Shown: positions 61,937 to 64,000 of the stretch, in pieces | Numbering within the stretch: position 1 is the first letter of the stretch | Layout of the letters: each line of letters opens with the position of its first letter | Assembly: GCA_900540895.1 (NCBI GenBank) | Contig: UQHV01000008.1 | Span: 20,245 to 84,244, forward strand | DNA: 64,000 bases | Source: an uncultured Collinsella sp. | GTDB taxonomy: Bacteria; Actinomycetota; Coriobacteriia; Coriobacteriales; Coriobacteriaceae | Reading direction: 5' to 3' | Made by a program: the position numbers and the translations under genes | The notes under the pieces: model-generated | Database searches by the model: none | Told to the model about the DNA's origin: nothing | What the model saw: the letters and a program-made list of their open reading frames with translations, nothing else

Positions 61937-62592
61937 ATATCTGATTGGGCGCGGGTGCCGAGGCGTTTCATGATGGCATGCCAGATCGGTGCGGGCAGCG
62001 CGGGCTTGACGCGCACCATGCCGTCGGCATCGACGCTACCGGCATTGCCACCGCCAAGCAGCTGCGCATGCTCAATGGAGCAGCCCATGCGTACGGCGCC
62101 CACAAGCTTATCCATCGCTTCCGAAAATGGTCGGCGCAAGAGGCCCATGCGTGGGGAATGACGAAGCGCCGCAATGCCGCCGCCGGCACAGATGACAACG
62201 CCGTCGCACCATGGCAGGTCACGTAGAATACATGCCCGGTACAGGCGGTCGAGGACTTCGTCCGTCTGCTTGGCGTTGTTGGACAGGGCCTGGACGACGA
62301 CATAGACGCGTGTTTCTGTATTCCCAAGGCGATCGAGTATCTCCTCGACAGCGATCATAGCCTCATCGTCAAATGCATCATCAACAGCGAGCACCATGCC
62401 ATCGACTACACCGGCGTCATCCGCCTCCAAATCGATCGGGCGGGGGAGCTCGGTGCCAGAAAGCTGAGCATAGGCGGCGATGGCATCCTGCAGGTCCCAG
62501 AGCAAAAACTCAAGATCGGCGCTCTCGGGAATACTGACAAACGCGATGTTATGCAGTGCTTTTGGTGTATCGCCGCGTGCGGTCGTCTCCAT
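61933..62592 (-). CDS. Unknown protein, conserved-looking alpha/beta fold
   Basis: 219 residues; I do not recognise the family. Residues ~12-50 alternate hydrophobic strands and an Asp/Glu-rich helix. A Gly-rich segment GVVICAGGGIAALRHSPRMG and the basic GLLRRPFSEAMDKLVGAVRM lie near residue 130-165. GGGNAG follows. The second half vaguely resembles flavodoxin-like folds of small-molecule reductases, but no cofactor motif is convincing. AAGGAGG lies 5 bases before the ATG, so it is a real gene. It is divergent from the aminotransferase. Confidence 0.7.
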   Translation of the reverse strand: METTARGDTPKALHNIAFVSIPESADLEFLLWDLQDAIAAYAQLSGTELPRPIDLEADDAGVVDGMVLAVDDAFDDEAMIAVEEILDRLGNTETRVYVVVQALSNNAKQTDEVLDRLYRACILRDLPWCDGVVICAGGGIAALRHSPRMGLLRRPFSEAMDKLVGAVRMGCSIEHAQLLGGGNAGSVDADGMVRVKPALPAPIWHAIMKRLGTRAQSDI

Positions 62593-62685
62593 GCCGCCTC
62601 CTTTCCGGTTGGTTTCCGTTTAGGTTACACCGTCTGGTGGCGCTCCGCCGCGCTATCCTAGTGCAACCCTTACGAAAGGAACGCC

Positions 62686-63822
62686 ATGCGTCTGCCCATG
62701 AATACCTCGCTTGCCACGCTCAAGCCCTCCGGCATCCGCCGGATCAACGCACTCGCCGCGCAGCATCCGGGATGCATCGCGCTCGCGCTCGGCGAGCCCG
62801 ATTTTCCTACGCCCGATGTGATTAGCGCCGAGGTGACCGCCGCGCTGGACCGTGGTGACACGCATTATCCGCCCAACAACGGTCGCCCCGCCCTGCGCGA
62901 GGCGCTGTCCGCATATATGGGCGACACGGGCCTGGCGTTTTCCGCCGACGAGGTCATCCTGACCGATGGTGCGACCGAGGCCCTGTCGGCTACGTTTATG
63001 GCCATGCTCAACCCCGGCGACGAGGTCATCATCCCCACGCCGGCCTTTGGCCTGTACGAGAGCATCGTCGTGGCCAATCACGCCAAAGCGGTCTTTTTGG
63101 ATACGGAGCCTGCGCAATTCCAGATTGACGAAAACGCACTTCGCGCCTGTGTGACCCCGGCGACCAAGGCCATCGTTATCTGCTCGCCCAACAATCCCAC
63201 GGGCTGCATTCTTAACGCGGCATCGCTCGACGCCGTGGCGCGCGTAGCGGAGCAGGCGGGCATCTACGTGGTCTGCGACGACGTATATAACCGCCTGGTC
63301 TATGTGGACGGCTACGAACGATTTGCCCAGCGCCACCCGGAGCTACGCGAGCAGACGGTGGTCATCGAGAGCTTCTCCAAGCCCTGGGCCATGACCGGCT
63401 GGCGCTTGGGTTGGCTCGCGGCCGCAGCCCCCGTCTTCGCCGAGATCGCAAAGGCCCACCAATACTTAGTATCGAGTGCCGTCTCCTTCGAAATGGACGC
63501 CGCAGCTCGAGCCCTGACCGTCGACCCAACCCCCATGCTCAAAGTCTACCGAACCCGTCGCGAACGCGTGCTCGCAGCCTTAGACGCCATGGGCCTCGAC
63601 GCAGTAGAGCCCGCAGGAGCCTTCTACACTTTCCCGAGCATCAAAAAGTACGGCCTAACCAGCGAAGCCTTCTGTATCAAAGCCATCAAAGAAGCAAACG
63701 TAGCCCTAGTCCCGGGCGACTGCTTCGGCACCGAAGGCCACGTCCGCTTAAGCTACTGCGTTTCCGACAAAAATCTGGACGAAGGCCTCCGCCGCCTGTC
63801 CACCTTCATTTCAACCTTGTAG
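62686..63822 (+). CDS. PLP-dependent aminotransferase, class I/II
   Basis: 378 residues, fold-type I. The PLP Lys lies in ESFSKPWAMTGWRLGW. Other hallmarks: ALALGEPDFPTPD at the N-terminus, YPPNNGRPALREAL, NNPTG in CSPNNPTGCI and CDDVYNRLVY. It resembles AspC/PatA-type enzymes; the amino donor and acceptor are unknown. From about 63440 the codon use changes to more GAA, CTA and CGA than in the first half. GAAAGGA precedes the ATG. Confidence 0.9.
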   Translation: MRLPMNTSLATLKPSGIRRINALAAQHPGCIALALGEPDFPTPDVISAEVTAALDRGDTHYPPNNGRPALREALSAYMGDTGLAFSADEVILTDGATEALSATFMAMLNPGDEVIIPTPAFGLYESIVVANHAKAVFLDTEPAQFQIDENALRACVTPATKAIVICSPNNPTGCILNAASLDAVARVAEQAGIYVVCDDVYNRLVYVDGYERFAQRHPELREQTVVIESFSKPWAMTGWRLGWLAAAAPVFAEIAKAHQYLVSSAVSFEMDAAARALTVDPTPMLKVYRTRRERVLAALDAMGLDAVEPAGAFYTFPSIKKYGLTSEAFCIKAIKEANVALVPGDCFGTEGHVRLSYCVSDKNLDEGLRRLSTFISTL

Positions 63823-63966
63823 CCCTCAGGGATGCAACACATCAGCCCACCGACATAAGGGTTATGCGTGGGGGCGTCAGCCAACGGAAAACCGGGCTGC
63901 CCCATAGTTGACGCAGGCCGCGCCGCCAAAGGCCAGGCGCAAGGTTTTCGTAGATTCCGCACGAGC

Positions 63967-63991
63967 CGAAGAGCACTTAATGTGCTCTTCG
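63967..63991. repeat. Hairpin at the window end
   Basis: CGAAGAGCAC, TTAAT, GTGCTCTTCG form a perfect 10-bp stem. It lies 145 bases after the aminotransferase and may be the start of a larger palindrome cut by the window edge. The rest of 63823-64000 shows no gene. Confidence 0.55.
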
Positions 63992-64000
63992 TGCGAGCCA

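Overview
The window looks like chromosomal DNA of a gut Coriobacteriia member, most like Collinsella. It is GC-rich and actinobacterial in character (murI-rph-rdgB, veg-ispE, disA-ispD-ispF-cysS). It also carries anaerobe traits: a giant acyl-CoA dehydratase-activase-type protein, a fused FeoA-FeoB, and an anaerobe-type LysRS with a C-terminal tRNA-binding domain. The genus call rests on recognised protein character and gene order; no database search was possible.

Layout. 1-8.5 kb: housekeeping block with a HAD phosphatase, murI, rph, rdgB, dtd, veg, ispE, tRNA-Pro, tatA, greA and lysS. 8.8-16.6 kb: a threonine/serine exporter, a small membrane protein, and a two-gene operon of a 1479-residue activase/reductase-like protein plus a TetR regulator. 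That operon matches the published plasmalogen-synthesis operon plsA-plsR and has a perfect 21-bp operator upstream. 16.8-21.1 kb: clpC and a dipeptidase. 21.2-23.9 kb (minus): a hipBA toxin-antitoxin pair with a three-site operator, and mntP behind a manganese (yybP-ykoY) riboswitch. 24-29.6 kb: disA-ispD-ispF-cysS, then rlmB and a YacP-type NYN protein. 29.6-34.2 kb: an accessory stretch around tRNA-Thr with a one-polypeptide HTH-HipA-like kinase, a DUF262/DUF1524 restriction-type protein and an array of palindromic repeats. 34.2-38.7 kb: the translation and secretion cluster (tRNA-Tyr, -Thr, -Met, tuf, rpmG, tRNA-Trp, secE, nusG, rplK, rplA).

38.7-40.2 kb: a decayed leucine operon. An intact leucine-rich leader peptide and attenuator precede a leuA fragment that is joined by deletion to a leuB fragment. 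40.2-46.1 kb (minus): an ECF sigma factor with a DUF4179 partner, a metallophosphoesterase overlapping an unusual cytoplasmic ParB-like/BMP-receptor fusion, and an MscS channel. 46.3-54.7 kb (minus): an ABC importer (ATPase, permease, lipoprotein), a WYL regulator, asnS, an acyltransferase-SGNH protein and a PTS IIA-Glc protein. 54.9-63.8 kb: an esterase, FeoAB with tandem operators, an MFS exporter, a GH13 amylase, a deoxyinosine glycosylase, an unknown protein and an aminotransferase.

The intergenic DNA is unusually rich in palindromes. At least six sequence families occur, most in two or more copies and several built around a GGGACAGG/CCTGTCCC-like core, as expected of REP elements mobilised in trans by a RAYT (Y1) transposase not encoded here. 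One family forms 57-bp palindromes at an exact 80-bp period at two separate loci. The most interesting items are this array, the two HipA modules with the same three-half-site operator design, the putative plasmalogen operon with its operator, the ParB-BMP/phosphoesterase pair, and the orphaned leucine attenuator.
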